This document shows positions 1-11,840 of a DNA stretch of 64,000 bases, in pieces. This DNA is from Plazaster borealis (Eukaryota; Echinodermata; Asteroidea; Forcipulatida; Labidiasteridae), in contig JAJGQC010000326.1 in the NCBI GenBank assembly GCA_021014325.1, positions 1 to 64,000 of the forward strand. The letters are read 5' to 3'. The position numbers and the translations under genes are program-made. How positions within the stretch are numbered: position 1 is the first letter of the stretch; the number at the start of each line of letters is the position of its first letter. The notes under the pieces are model-generated. The model was not told the origin of the DNA. It was given only the letters and a program-made list of their open reading frames with translations, and did not search any database.

Positions 1-712
1 AACCAGAAGATTAAAATGGAATATGATCAGAATGAGTCATCACTAGGCTCTCAGGGGCTCCCAACCACTGTCTACCAACAAGAGGTCCAGCAGATGTCTG
101 TGATTAACGCCACTCACAGGCCATTCAAAAGCTTTGCTGAGAGGCTCCGTGCAATGAGTGAGAAGCAAGCCATGCACACCAATTTCAGCTTTTAAAGCAG
201 AGTCTCGCAGGGCAGCAGCAGCCGCCGCACCAGCAGCCGACTGCCTACCTTGCCCAGACCTTGCTAGCACCAGGTCTAGGCATCAGCCCGGAGCTCTCCG
301 ACAAGTGCTACATCCTTGATGGCCAACACGCTGCTGCTATAGCTTCACACTTGTAGGTCTCGCTAAACAGTGGATTGGTTGGCCTGTCCACCCTGCCTTC
401 AAAACCACAGCTTATCCTCAAGTAAAGGAAGGGTTGAATGGATCACCTGCCGTCCTCTATGCTTCACCTGATCTAGTCGGTATACGCAACTCCTCAGTGA
501 GTGATGCCATCAATCGTCTAGTCAACACACAGATGTACGATTCACTGTACGGGGGTGAGACACAAACCCAGTCGTTGAGAGTCACAGGTAAAAGTGACGC
601 TTGTGGCTCCTCCAGTCACTTAGAGTCGTCAATCATAGAAGCCCTTGATTCAGGGCCCTCTACGCCCAGTGTCAAACAAGAACCAGATTCACCTGGTGGA
701 GTCAGAGTTTAA
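1..712 (+). pseudogene. Frame-broken C-terminal coding region, transcription-factor-like
   Basis: Three coding-looking stretches follow each other in different frames. Frame 1 runs from the window edge to TAA at 193 and contains RPFKSFAERLRAM. Frame 3 runs from 198 to TAG at 354, with QQQPPHQQPTAYLAQ and SPELSDKCYILDG. Frame 2 runs from about 359 to TAA at 710-712 and ends in PSTPSVKQEPDSPGG. The glutamine/proline-rich part and the KQEP motif (a possible sumoylation site) resemble the tail of a nuclear regulator. The family was not recognised. Frame 3 after the TAG also stays open for about 20 codons, so the breaks look like decay rather than introns. A real last exon with sequencing errors is an alternative. 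Confidence 0.45.
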
Positions 713-1984
713 GGGTCATCTGAGGGGTCGAAGAAGCGCCCTCATTCGACAGAGAGTGAAGCACCACACAGTGCCAGTAAAGTCCCTAGGGATGGTCAAG
801 ATTAGTTCGCTGCGTCCACGTAGCTATATGTACGTCCCAATCACTTTATGTGTCCTAGTTTATGCTTCCTAGTGCATGCTTCATGAAATGGAAGGGTTTT
901 TTCTTTCCCTCAGTTGTCTATAGTTCCCGGAAGCTATCAGTTGAAAATGTTCTCAGCATTATTGACGAGGAACACTAAAACACAAGCCATAATCTTAGAA
1001 AAATACAAGTCTGTTTGGACACTTTGCATTATTAGAAGCAATAACCATGGGAACTTGTTTTTTAGCACAATACTTTGTACAAGGACATGCAAACTGTGAA
1101 AATTTCATCATGTAGATGGTCACATTTTGAGAATTACGATAAATGGGTTAGTTTTTGACAGGGACTTTAAGTACATTAATGTATATTTGGTAAATCGGAT
1201 TAAGTTTCTTTGACATAGTAGTATTTCAGATGGAAATATTTCTCAGGCAACTTGGTGAAAAATTGTTGATGTAATTTTTCAAACATTACCAGTTATGTAT
1301 CATACCTTGAATTAGACCGTGTAAGTCTCGCAACGAAAAGGTCACCATTGAGCTTCCAGGCACCTCGAGCCGTCAGCTATGGGAGTTTAACGTTGAAGCA
1401 ATTTTTGTTTGTTTTTTTATTATTGTCACATCACTTTTTCCACCCTAAAAAACATAATGGTGGAATAATTAAAATTCAAAACCTTCAGTGTAACATTAAA
1501 ATAAAACAAAATCGGAAACTTCTCGGAAAATTAAGAAATATTGCTCGACCTCCAGCATCCCCTTTGAAGTGTCAAATTGCAAATTTATGCTGACTGTTAT
1601 GCAAACCCTGTTTGACTGCACTAACAAACTGAAGTTAGGTAATTTTAAGTTGGGATAAGTGCTTTGCTACTTTCATTTATTCAAACCATAATCAATGGAT
1701 GAAATTGATTGAAAAAGCACAATGCAAGTTGCTTTAAAAAAACATTGACCACAATGCGAGGTGCCCAGAAATCATGATTTTTGCAAAAACACGTCAGCTC
1801 TCGAGGTCAACTTACACAGTCTATTCTTTACAAAAATCACGTATTTAATACATGCACATTCTATATTGGAATGTGAAAGGTTTATCAAACCATGTTACTT
1901 ACATGTTACACATCTAAATCTAATGGAAGGAAATGACTAATAACCTTTTGTCTTTGCCTTCTCCTTTTTTTAGCCTGCCCCAGT
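713..1984. other. AT-rich stretch without recognisable gene
   Basis: Short open frames only, none with a recognisable family or splice pattern. It may include the 3' untranslated part of the broken gene to its left. Confidence 0.5.
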
Positions 1985-2345
1985 TACTAGTTAATTACTT
2001 CTTCTCCCTCTTCCCACCTTTAATCTTGTCCATTGTGTTTCCAACTTCTTGTGGTAGACCAGCCCCCTCCCTCCAACCCTCCCCCTCCCTCCAACCCCCC
2101 GCCTCCCTCCAACCCCCCCCCCCTGTCTCCCTATTCATTGTTTACCCCTTGCCTTGTCTGTTTGCTCTCTGCCTCTATTCATGTATTTCCACTTGACTGC
2201 TTTTGTTACACTTATATACCTGTTCATGTGTGTTGTCTTGTCATTTAGCCTTCGAGAAAGACTCTGCTAGGGTCGAAATGTCAGGCCATTAACTGTTTTT
2301 TGCATTTATACCATAGGTCCTTTTGGTTGGTAAGCAGTTTGCAAC
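1985..2345 (+). mobile_element. 3' tail of a Penelope-like element
   Basis: Nearly the same sequence recurs at 55070-55320, directly after Penelope-like reverse transcriptase coding sequence. Shared landmarks are CTCTTCCCACCTTT, a C-rich CTCCAACCCCCC tract, CTATTCATTGTTTACCCC and GTCAGGCCATTAACT. This copy extends further than the other, through GGTTGGTAAGCAGTTTGC. The C-rich tract is expanded here to three degenerate copies. No coding part is left. Confidence 0.6.
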
Positions 2346-3204
2346 AGCTAATTCTATTTTAACATGTGAATCTAATTGTTTTTGTTTTCTGTGAATTAAC
2401 CATGTTTCTGTTTGAATTCCTTTTAGCTTTTAGTTTCATCTGTTTGTATAGAGTTCATTTTAGGAAATGGACCTAGATTACTAGTACTTATGAAAGCATT
2501 GATCTTTTTAGAGTAGGCATGTAGTGGAACAATTGGAATGGAATTCAGCCGATTATAAAATAATCCCTTTTAGAATTAGATTTCAGATTTTCTGGCAGTA
2601 GATGAAAATATGAAAAGTGTCTTTAGTTCCTTTTATTTTTGTTTTTGTTTTATAATAATATGAGGCTTGTTTACATAAAAAGCTTGTTTACATAAAACAA
2701 AACGCAATGTGTAGGCTTTATTTAAACCAAAAAGACACAATTTAGGATACCCTGGCTGAACAAAAGGATAATTTTGCTGTATACTAATGTCAGATTTGTT
2801 TCTTCTTTATTAGTTTTGTTTGTTGTTGTTTTTAAGGGTTCTTGCACAAGGTCAAAATGCTGTGATGAAGGGGCAATGTTTTTTATCACATGCGCGGTTG
2901 TGTAAATGATTTTTTAACCCTAAATCTTGTTTCTGAAATAACTGATTACTTGTGTAACCGACCGTTCCAGAAACGGTTTCAGTTTACAAAAATAACGGCA
3001 TACAGTCTATAGATTTATTTATGTAGGCATATAGTTTACTAGCAGCACTTCTGTGGCCAAGATCTGAATCCTTGGCAACACGTCCGGCCCCATTTTTGGT
3101 TAAGCTAAGCGTTCAGCGATCCAAGGCGCATTCCTTAATGGTGGGTTGGCCGTTTAAACCAACCCTCAAATCGAACTCCCAGCCCCTGGCGGCGCAAGTC
3201 ATCT
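2346..3204. other. AT-rich stretch, nothing recognised
   Basis: Homopolymer-rich DNA without a supported exon, RNA gene or repeat unit. Confidence 0.5.
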
Positions 3205-3425
3205 ACCCAGCTCAGAGCTGTGTATTGAGAGAGTTGCGACAACTTGCGATTAGAAGCCATTTTGTCTCAAAAAAATGCATTGGCGAATACAGGGTACCAC
3301 ACTAGTCTGCCCATTGGGTTGTGCTGCATTTGGAACAAAATGGCGTCCAGCAACCATGTGACCGGAGAAAGCTGGTCCCTCCATGTTGCAACTCTCTCAA
3401 TATACGGCTCTGACCCAGCTAGCTC
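3205..3425. mobile_element. Foldback MITE
   Basis: The left arm around 3215-3270 (TATTGAGAGAGTTGC, then GCCATTTTGT...AATGCA) returns as reverse complement at about 3330-3415 (TGCATTT...ACAAAATGGC, then GCAACTCTCTCAATA). The arms are imperfect, about 70-80 bp, with a short spacer. No coding capacity. Confidence 0.65.
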
Positions 3426-4411
3426 ATAACCCATGTCCAACCAAACACACCCCAGCAAAATTACTCCAACTCCCCTACCCTCAAATAAAACTACCAGCTA
3501 CACCCCAGAAAATTAATACCAGTCCGAGTATCACATATTTGTTCATTTCCGCAAGATCTTGTGGGAGCCAGTTGCTTATTTGATTATTAATCAAATACTA
3601 AGCAAGTAAATCAATTAAAACTCATTAACTTTGAGCGGGAGATTTCTCTTTTATACCAACAGAGGGCGGAAGTCATTTTTAAATAGCTAGTCAGATGCCC
3701 TTAACCCAATACAACGCTGAACTATGGGATGAAGTCCAGCTTGATAAATCTCATGCGTAGCCATGCGCAGCACATGCGCAGCACATGCGCGCGAAGGTCA
3801 CGCACGCCCAACCTCGTCCCCATGGTTTACTTTATTTCCAACCAACCGGCCTCGTACTGCTCGACACACCTTGGGGACGAGGTTGACGCACGCCGGCCTC
3901 GAATTTCTGGAAAGCATGGGAGACGGACAGTTTTGCTTCTTCGCTGAGAATTTTGCCCGCAATATGGTTCCATCTTACCGTTTCCTGAGAATGGAAAGGT
4001 AGTTATGACATGCAAAACATGTCCATATAAAGTGGATGCAAAAAGTAAGCTGGAAATATTATATATCTTGTGTAAACCGAGACTTGTAAAGTTGTGTGTG
4101 TGGTTGAATAAAATGTAGCCTTGACTTGTCGTGCGTTAGGGTTAGGCGTGGTCGGGACGTCCGGAGGGGGAGGCACTGAGGCAGGATAGCTGATCACACC
4201 AAAGTTGATGATTAATTATATTAATTGCAAAGTCACCTCAATGACTTTGACTCTGATTTATGTAAATGACGTTGAGTCTCAGCCTGCTATGTTCTGTGAA
4301 TGATTATGTCAAGGATGTGCACTGTTTTTTGTCAGAAAAAAACAATCAGCTCAGCAGATTTTTAAATTAATGAAAACTCACTGCTTTTCTTTCTTCTCAT
4401 TATTAACATAG
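3426..4411. other. No gene seen; small inverted repeat
   Basis: A short inverted pair built on CAACCTCGTCCCCA lies at about 3809-3823 and 3872-3886, next to CATGCGCAG-type repeats at 3760-3795. The open frames here are short and unsupported. The pyrimidine tract at 4381-4400 belongs to the acceptor of the following exon. Confidence 0.45.
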
Positions 4412-4525
4412 CTGCATTACATGGTGTGGTCTATCATTCCTACTGTACTTGCGTCTCAACTCCGGGAAGAAACTAGATTGGAAGGTCGTCATCAGCCAGA
4501 ACGACCTTGGACCTGTGGACCACTG
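4412..4525 (+). CDS. Candidate internal exon, function unknown
   Basis: A 114-base segment sits between a strong acceptor (pyrimidine tract, then ATAG at 4408-4411) and a consensus donor (CTG followed by gtgagt at 4526). Two frames are open throughout. The frame starting at 4413 looks more protein-like and contains LRLNSGKKLDWKVV and SQNDLGPVDHW. No family was recognised. The flanking exons were not located, so the parent gene is unknown. A chance exon-like block is possible. Confidence 0.4.
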
Positions 4526-5099
4526 GTGAGTAAAACATGCAGTATTAAATATCGTAGGAAACGTCCAAATCTTTTAGGTTTAAATGCTGATGTTGACAGA
4601 AATTTTAGGTCTCTGCATTTTATTTGGTGCTTATTCAGAAAAGGTGTTTTTGAATCGTGTTATTGTGGGTTGTTTAATTTTTTTGTCTGCCTGCCTACTA
4701 GTCCCGTACTATACCTTGAAAATGCAAGTTTAGTTTTTTTTTTGAAAAACTCATTTACGTAGAAAAACGATGTTTCCTTAAAAAAGAAAGATGTGATTGA
4801 TAATCCAAGCAACTTCTGATACACCAATGGGTGGACATTCAGGCCCGGAATTTCATCTTTGAGGTGGCAAGGCCTTTTTCATTTTGCAAACGGCACTTCC
4901 ATTGGAAAATATTAAAGTCCATGGAAAACTTTTGATGGGGCACCCAAGGCCAAACCCAGGGCCAAGAAAACATTTGTTTAATTTGCAAGAAACTAATTTT
5001 TGGCTGAAATTCTGTTAATTTTGTCAGATATAATGTATTTTCTTTTTTCCCCACATTTATTTTAACAAACGGATATAATCTGTTGAACTCTGGCCAATT
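4526..5099. other. Intron-like AT-rich DNA
   Basis: Follows the donor at 4526. No feature beyond degenerate fragments of the hairpin repeat that starts at about 5100. Confidence 0.4.
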
Positions 5100-6580
5100 T
5101 TTACAACTGTTTGAAATGAGAAAGTGCATTTTTCGTTGGATTAAAAGTGAAATATAATTTGGTTAATTTTGAATAAAATATCCCCCACCAAAAAAAAAAA
5201 AAAAAAAAAAACCAACAACAACAATTGTTTCCACTTTTTTTCCAGAGGTTTGATATTTTATATTTAACTCCGAAAGGAAAATGCCAAAAACCTGTGCAAG
5301 CGTTCACCTATCAAAGGGAAACCTCTGGCAAAAACAAAACAAAAAGGAAATTGCATACTTTTATTTAGATAAAAGGTGATCTGTATCATATGGTTATTTT
5401 GAAGAAATTAACCATGCCAAAAACATTTATTTTTCACTTTTTATTTTATTTCAGAGGTTTAATATTTTATATTTAACTCTGAATGAAAAATGTCCCAAAT
5501 CAGTGAAAAAGGTTCACCACCCATAAGGGAACCTCTGGCTAATTTGATGAATTGTTTTTTAAAGGTAATTCCATTTAGTTTTCTTTTGAAGAAAATAACC
5601 CCCAAAACATTTAGTTTAGTTTGTTTTTTTGTTCGAGAGGTTTAATATTTTATTTTAACAAAAAATGCAAAAATATCAGTGAAAAGGGTTCACCACCCAT
5701 TGGATTAAAAGGTGATTTATGATTTGGTTAATTTTAAAGAAATAATAACCCCCCAGAAATTTTGTTTTCACTCATTTATTTTATTTCAGAGGTTTTGAAT
5801 TTTTATATTCTAACTCTGAAAAAAGAGCAAAAATCTGTGCCAAAGGGTTCGCCACCCATGGGGAAACCTCTGGCCAATTTTTAAAAATGTTTTAAATTGA
5901 AATGGTATTTTTAAAATTTATCTATTTGTTAATTTTGAAGAAATAACCCCCCAAAAAAAAAAAAAAAAATTGTTTTCACTTAATTATTTTGTTTCAGAAG
6001 TTTTATATTTTTATATTTTAACCTGAAAAAGAGCACAAAGGGTTCGCCACCCATATGGAAACCTCTGGCCAATTTTTTAAAATGTTTTAAATGGAAATGT
6101 GTTTTTTTTTTTTTTTTTCATATTTTGGTTAATTTTGAAGAAATAACCCTCCAAAAAATTTGTTTTCACTTATTTATTTTATTTCAGAGGTTTTACATTT
6201 TTATATTTCAACCTGAAAAAAGAGCAAAAATCTGTGCCAAAGGGTTCCCCACCCATATGGAAACCTCTGGCCAATTTTTTAAAATGTTTTAAATGGAAAT
6301 GTGTTTTTTTTTTTTTTTTTCATATTTTTGTTAATTTTGAAGAAATAACCCTCCAAAAAATTTGTTTTCACTTATTTATTTTATTTCAGAGGTTTTACAT
6401 TTTTATATTTTAACCTGAGAAAAAAGCAAAAATCTGTGCTAAAGGGTTCGCCACCCATAGGTAAACCTCTGGCCAATTTTTAAAAATGTTTTAAATGGAA
6501 ATGTGTGGTTTTTTTAATTAAAAGTTTATATTTCTATTTGTTAATTTTGAAAGGAAAAATAGCCAAAACATTTGTTTTCA
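5100..6580. repeat. Tandem array of ~200-bp hairpin units
   Basis: About seven units. Each has TTATTTCAGAGGTTT, roughly 100 bp of AT-rich DNA, GGGTTCGCCACCCAT, and AAACCTCTGG, then GTTAATTTTGAAGAAATAACC before the next unit. The ACCTCTGG anchors fall at 5321, 5531, 5866, 6061, 6263 and 6464, with one unit truncated near 5700. CCAGAGGTTT and AAACCTCTGG are complementary, so each unit can form a hairpin. Each unit also carries a splice-acceptor-like pyrimidine-CAG. Confidence 0.8.
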
Positions 6581-6689
6581 AAAGAATTCCCTTCAAAATC
6601 CGAACGAGTCCACACAAATTTTGGGTCGCTCGCAAGTTTTTTCACTAGCCCACATGTAATATTAATGCACACAATTTTTTGAAGCTTTT

Positions 6690-6811
6690 TTTTTTAAACA
6701 ACACGGAAGTGAAGTTCACAAACTTGAATTTTTGGATGATCTTATCCCCTTATTTCTGCCTACTTTTTTCATCAACAACCATTTTCATGGATTCGGGATT
6801 TGATGATCAGG
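6690..6811 (+). other. Candidate first exon with ETS-like promoter site
   Basis: CGGAAGTGAAG at about 6705 resembles an ETS site of housekeeping promoters. It is followed by ATG at 6787, encoding MDSGFDDQ, and then a good donor (CAG|gtatgtg, exon end 6811). The stretch lies just upstream of the POLR1H exon copies, so it could be the first exon of the parental gene. No sequence evidence links the two, and the exon with the first zinc ribbon was not found. Confidence 0.25.
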
Positions 6812-7829
6812 TATGTGTTCCCCCACTCACCTACATATTGTTGTATTGAACATGGAGGAGAGATATGTGCATGCATGAACGTTTGTATACTGGATGGAAA
6901 TGAACGATTGCAATCGAGATTGCGGTCCCGATTGCAGCCACATTAAATCTAACAAATATAAAGACTTCTACTGTCAAAACATTCTACTGTGAAAAGGAAC
7001 AATTTTTTTACAACCCCGGCAGGCTAGTAAAGAAAGGGTTTTGACTCGCCCGCTGCTGTTTTCTTGACCGGGCAACCGCTATCCGAACCCTGGAGATGCG
7101 GTTGGTACCTGATGTCACCTTGCTAAATGTGGATGGATTTGAAACTCTTGTGAAAATACTGTAACAGTTTGTTGCTGTTTTCTCAGCAAGTAGTCCCTGC
7201 ATTCTGCTGAAACTTTCAGACTTTTATTGTATCTTTCTTGATAAGTTTGCCCATAAATCAACATTACGTCGACAAAAACTAATATAAATAGTTTGCACTT
7301 TTTTGTTCATGCTTGTTTATACTTCATCACATCTTATTTTCATTTTTGTTTCTGGTCAGTTTCAGATTGACATTGCATGTGCACGATGGACTTCACGATG
7401 GACTTCATTTCCACACCGGAGAGACACGAACAGCTGATGAAGGACAAACTGTCTTCTATTTCTGCCCATCATGCAAGTAAGTTATCACTATTTCAGCTTG
7501 TAGACCCTTGTAGGTACATCATACAACTTGCATACATTGCGCAGGGGTAAATAGGTACCTGTGATGAGGGCAGAGATGTTTCTTGTGATTGATTTAGTTT
7601 GGTGTGCTAAATATTTGGCAGCACAGGCTGTATACACCTAAGGGAGCTGAGATGGTTTAAGGAATACACTAAATGGCCCAGTGAGTAGGGGAATAATATC
7701 GGAGCACCACTGAGTGATGGATTTGAGCGATATATAAGAAGCCACTTTTGTTATTGTTATTATTTTGTGGAGCAATGTGGTCGAGCAGTCGCTTGCTCTG
7801 TCATGAATAGGACGTAGCTTCTGTTAAGC

Positions 7830-8250
7830 AGAAAATGGTGCCTAACTAATTTTCTGCTTGCACACATTAGCAGGGAACGAGTCACAAGAAATGTTCATTA
7901 CAATATATTTTGGCTGGTAACCTGTTTCTGCAGAGCAAGATCTTTGTGTGCTTTACATGAAATTGGTCCCAGAATATGGTTTGAATCTGATGCAGTGGCG
8001 ATTTCCGAATTAGCGGCTGTGGTTGGGTCACCAGGGCCCAGTTTCATGGCTCTGCTTACCACTGAATTCTGCGCCTGCGATCACCACAATGCGCTTTGTG
8101 TAAGCCAAGAAGAATGCCTGGTAACGTGGACTCCGCACACACTTGAACAGAAATTGCCTGCTAACCTGTGAAATGCACTTGACGTAATCTCAGAAACATC
8201 CCTGAGCGCAGATTCTTTGCTTACGGTAAGCAGAGCTGTGAATTTTGGCC
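7830..8250. mobile_element. MITE of the GGGCCCAATTTCAT family, in copy 1
   Basis: Contains GGCTGGTAACCTGTTTCTGC and GGGCCCAGTTTCATGGCTC, and ends with AAGCAGAGCTGTGAATTTTGG, with self-complementary AAGCAGA/TCTGCTT parts. The same block recurs at about 10080-10515 and 12310-12745. Related copies lie at 27770-28030, 37850-37960, 38395-38720 and 44395-44760. Confidence 0.6.
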
Positions 8251-8539
8251 CAGGTTAAAAGGGGCTTGAAACCTAGGCTGCCCTTAGCAAACCCATAGTG
8301 CTCAACAGCCACAGTTGCCAATCTGGGCACGCTCATAGGCTCATACTCATAAACAAGTCTTCTCACCAGTTGGACTATGGATGGATTGTGTATATAGTCC
8401 ATTTGGACTCATGGAAGCATTATCAGTGCTTTAAAGTCCTTTCTGTACTTAACCAAATCCAAAAAACTTGAAATAAGTTTCAATGTATACTGCTTATCTT
8501 TGATTTTGTTTCACTTGTTATTTGATTATTTTCTTTAAA

Positions 8540-8765
8540 TCTCTAACTCCCTTGAGTTGTTTACTAGGATCCTTCCTCACTCTAACAAAATCTAAGGCCA
8601 CGTGATAACTCGACACCAAAGCTGGTGGACTCTGTTTACTGCTGTTTTCCTGATCTGGTGTAAAGCATATGTTCAGGTTACCAGTGCAGTCCTCAGTCCA
8701 ACAGAATCAAACACTACATGCTGTTGGATTTTGAAGGGTTGGGATGGTTAGGGCTATGGGTGCAT
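8540..8765. repeat. Dispersed intronic repeat (CTTGAGTTGTTTACTAGGAT)
   Basis: Landmarks are AACTCCCTTGAG, TTTACTAGGATC, GTTGGATTTTGAAGGGTTGG and GGTTAGGG. It recurs at about 10780-11000 and 12838-13030 in the sister units, and independently at 28265-28480, so it is a dispersed element older than the triplication. Confidence 0.6.
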
Positions 8766-9610
8766 TTTTTATGTACAAGTAATGTTTTGATTTTTTTTGT
8801 TTGATGACAGGCATCAAGAGATTGAGCGAAGATGGACAAGCTGAAGGGAATCAACGTCTTCGGATCAGTCTACACTGAGACAAGCTCAAGGCAAGAGATC
8901 ACTGGATCAAGGAGGTGACATCAACAGCGACAACGACAACCAGCTGATGCCAGAGAGTCGCCTTATTGATGAGGAAACCTGACATCCGTCCGTCTGCAGT
9001 AATTACAGTATGGGTACTAAGACCAGAATCCTTTATGCCATCAGGAACGTCTCGAGAAGCAAAATGAGGCTGGCATCACAATTTTCACAGGTTAGTTTTA
9101 TGATATATATCTACAACTATATAGGATTGAAACAAACAGTGGGTTCCAATTTCCAAACTTGTACAATCCCTAAAAGAAGCGCTGCAGTTGTTGATAGCAC
9201 AAACTATTTTGAGAAAGGATTCCTTGCAAAATAATATGGTTTGAATAGTTTTCACCCCAAAACATTTGAGTCTGAGAAACGATTCATGCATGAATCATTT
9301 CTTAGGGTTGGTGTCCATTCGTGTATGCTGCAGCCAGAGATGCGGTTGGTACCCAATGTCACCTCACTAAACATGGATGGATTTGACACTCGTGTGAAAA
9401 TACTGTAGTAGTTTCTTGCTGTTTTCTCAGCAAGTACACCCGGTATTCTGCTGAAACTTTCACATGTGAATTTTATTGTATCTTTCTTGATAATTTTGCC
9501 CGTGAATCAGCATGACCCTACCTTTAATATAAATAGTTTGCACTTTGTTGTTTACACTTGTTTATTCTTCATCACATCTCAGTTTCATTTTTGTTTCTTG
9601 TCGGTTTCAG

Positions 9611-11126
9611 ATTGACAGGGCATGTGCTAAGTGCAGTAACGATGGACTTCATTTCCACACCGGAGAGATGCAAACAGCTGATGAAGGACAAACTGTCTTC
9701 TTTTTCTGCCCATCATGCAAGTAAGTTAATCACTATTTCGGCTTGTAGACCCTTGTAGGTACATTATACAACTTGCATACATTGCACAGGGGTAAATAGG
9801 TACCTGTGATGAGGGCAGAGATGTTTCTTGTGATTGATTTAGTTTGGTGTGCTACATATTTGGCAAAACGGGCTGTATACTCCCAAGGGAGCTGAGATAG
9901 TTTAAGGAGTACACTAAATGGCACAGCGAGTAGGGGAATAATATCGGAGCACCACTGAGTGATGGATTTGAGCGCTTTATAAGAAGCCACTGTTATTATT
10001 ATTATTATTTTGTGGAGCAATGTGGTCCAGCAGTTTGCTCTATCATTAACAGGGTGTAGCTTCTGTTAAGCAGAAAATGGTGCCTAACTCATTTTTCTGC
10101 TAAGCACACATTAGCAGGAAACCAGTCACGAGCAATATTCTTTACAATATATTTTGGCTGGTAACCTGTTTCTGCAGAGCAAGATTTGTCTGTGCTTTAC
10201 ATGAAATTGATCCAAGAATATTGGTTTGAATCTGATGCAGTAGCGATTTCCGAATTAGCGGCTGTGGTTGGGTCACCAGGGCCCAATTTCATGGCTCTGC
10301 TTACCACTGAATTCTACGCCTGCGATCACCACAATGCGCTTTGTGTAAGCCAAGAAGAATGCCTGGTAACGTGGACTACGCACGCACTTGAGCAGAAATT
10401 TCCTGCTAACCTGTGAAATGCACTTGACGTAATCGCAGAAAATTCCCTGGGCGCAGATTCTTTGCTTACGGTAAGCAGAGCTGTGAATTTTGGCCCAGGT
10501 TATTAACAGGGGCTTGAAACCTAGGCTGCCCTTAGCAAATCCATAGTGCTCAACAGCCACAGTTACCAATCTGGGCACGGTCATAGGCTCATACTCATGA
10601 ACAAGTCTTCTCACCAGTTGGACTGATGGATTGTGGATATAGTCCATTTGGACTCATGGAAGAATTATCAGTGCTTTAACGTCCTTTCTGTACTTAACCA
10701 AATCACAAAAACTTGAAATAAGTTTCAATGTATACTGCTTATCTTTGATTTTGTTTCACTTGTTATTTGATTATTTTCTTTAAATCTCTAACTCCCTTGA
10801 GTTGTTTACTAGGATCCTTCCTCACTCTAACAAAATCTAAGGCCATGTGATAACTCGACACCCAAGCTGGTGGACTCTGTTTACTGCTGTTTGCTTGATC
10901 TGGTGTAAAGCATGTTCAGTTTACTAGTGCAGTCCTCAGTCCAACAGAATCAAACACTACATGCTGTTGGATTTTGAAGGAATGGGATGGTTAGGGCTAA
11001 GGGTACATTTTTTATGTACAATTTATGTTATATTTTGTGTTCTTGGATGACAGGCATCAAGAGATTGAGTACTCTGAAGATGGACAAGCTGAAGGGAATC
11101 AACGTCTTCGGATCAGTCTACACTGA
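9611..11126 (+). CDS. POLR1H: POLR1H (RPA12) C-terminal zinc ribbon, copy 2, open
   Basis: Exons 9611-9720 and 11054-11126 join in phase 2 across GT-AG borders. The product runs IDRACAKCSNDGLHFHTG, then TADEGQTVFFFCPSCK and HQEIEYSEDGQ. The CxxC...CxxC pair and the ADEGQTVF block identify the TFIIS-type ribbon of RPA12. In the Pol I enzyme this ribbon supports RNA cleavage through an acidic DE pair, here the D-E of ADEG. Copy 3 and the human protein (from memory) stop shortly after the QE. Here that stop is GAA, which adds about 14 residues before TGA at 11124. Upstream exons are absent or unrecognised, so this may also be a dead fragment. Confidence 0.7.
10080..10515. mobile_element. Same MITE in copy 2 of the triplicated unit
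   Basis: Parallel to 7830-8250. Its open frames on both strands are shadows of the repeat. Confidence 0.6.
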
Positions 11127-11840
11127 GAGGAACTCAAGGCAAGAGATCACTGGATCAAGGAAGTGACATCAACAACAACAACGACAACCAGCTGATGCCA
11201 GAGAGTCGCCTTATTGATGAGGAAACCTGATATCCGTCCGTCTGCAGTAATTACAGTTTGGGTACTAAGACCAGAATCCTTTATGCCATCAGGAACGTCT
11301 CGAGAAGCACAATTTTCACAGGTAAGTTTTATGGTACATATCTACAACTATATAGGAGCGAAACAAAGAGTGGGTTCCAATTTCCGAACTTTTACAATCC
11401 CTCAAAGAAGCACTGCAGCTGTTGATAGTATAAACTATTTTGAGAAAGGATTCCTTGCAAAATAATATGGTTTGGATAATTTTCACCCGAATCATTTGAA
11501 TCTGAGAAACGATTCATGCATGAATCTTTTCTTAGGGTTGGTGTCCATTCGTGATTGCTACAGCCAGAGATGCGGTTGGTACCTAATGTCACCTCGCTAA
11601 ACGTGGATGGATTTGACACTCGTGTGAAAATACTGCAACAGTTTCTTGCTGTTTTCTCAGCAAGTAGACCCAGTATTCTGCCGAAACTTTCACATGTGAC
11701 TTCTATTGTATCTTTCTTGATAATTTTGCCCGTGAATCAGCATGACCCTACCTTTAATATAAATAGTTTGCACTTTTTTGTTTACACTTGTTTATTCTTC
11801 ATCACATCTTATTTTCATTTTTGTTTCTGGTCGGTTTCAG

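Larger units (their letters stand above)
7366..8844 (+). pseudogene. POLR1H: POLR1H (RPA12) 3' exons, copy 1, frameshifted
   Basis: Two exons (7366-7476 and 8811-8844) correspond to the C-terminal zinc ribbon of RNA polymerase I subunit RPA12. The first is 111 bases against 110 in copies 2 and 3, so the frame breaks. The start duplicates CGATGGACTTCA, and the second cysteine of the first CxxC is lost. Downstream, SADEG-like TADEGQTVFYFCPSCK is intact in the shifted frame. The acceptor TTTCAG and donor CAA|gtaagt remain. The last exon reads HQEIERRWTS and stop, altered by a 5-base deletion relative to copies 2 and 3. Probably non-functional. Confidence 0.75.

Noticed and set aside
1985..2345. 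Hammerhead ribozyme in the Penelope-like tail
   Set aside because: GAAA follows a short GAC/GTC stem, but the CTGATGA core is not present, so the motif is incomplete.
7093..7200. N-terminal zinc ribbon exon of RPA12 in the repeated anchor region
   Set aside because: The frame MRLVPNVTSLNVDGF is open in copy 3 but has no CxxC pairs and no alignment beyond a chance V-T...G-F.
8190..8402. Minus-strand frames repeated at 8190-8402 and 10273-10647
   Set aside because: They lie in the dispersed MITE and its flank inside the tandem unit. Similarity between them reflects duplication, not coding.
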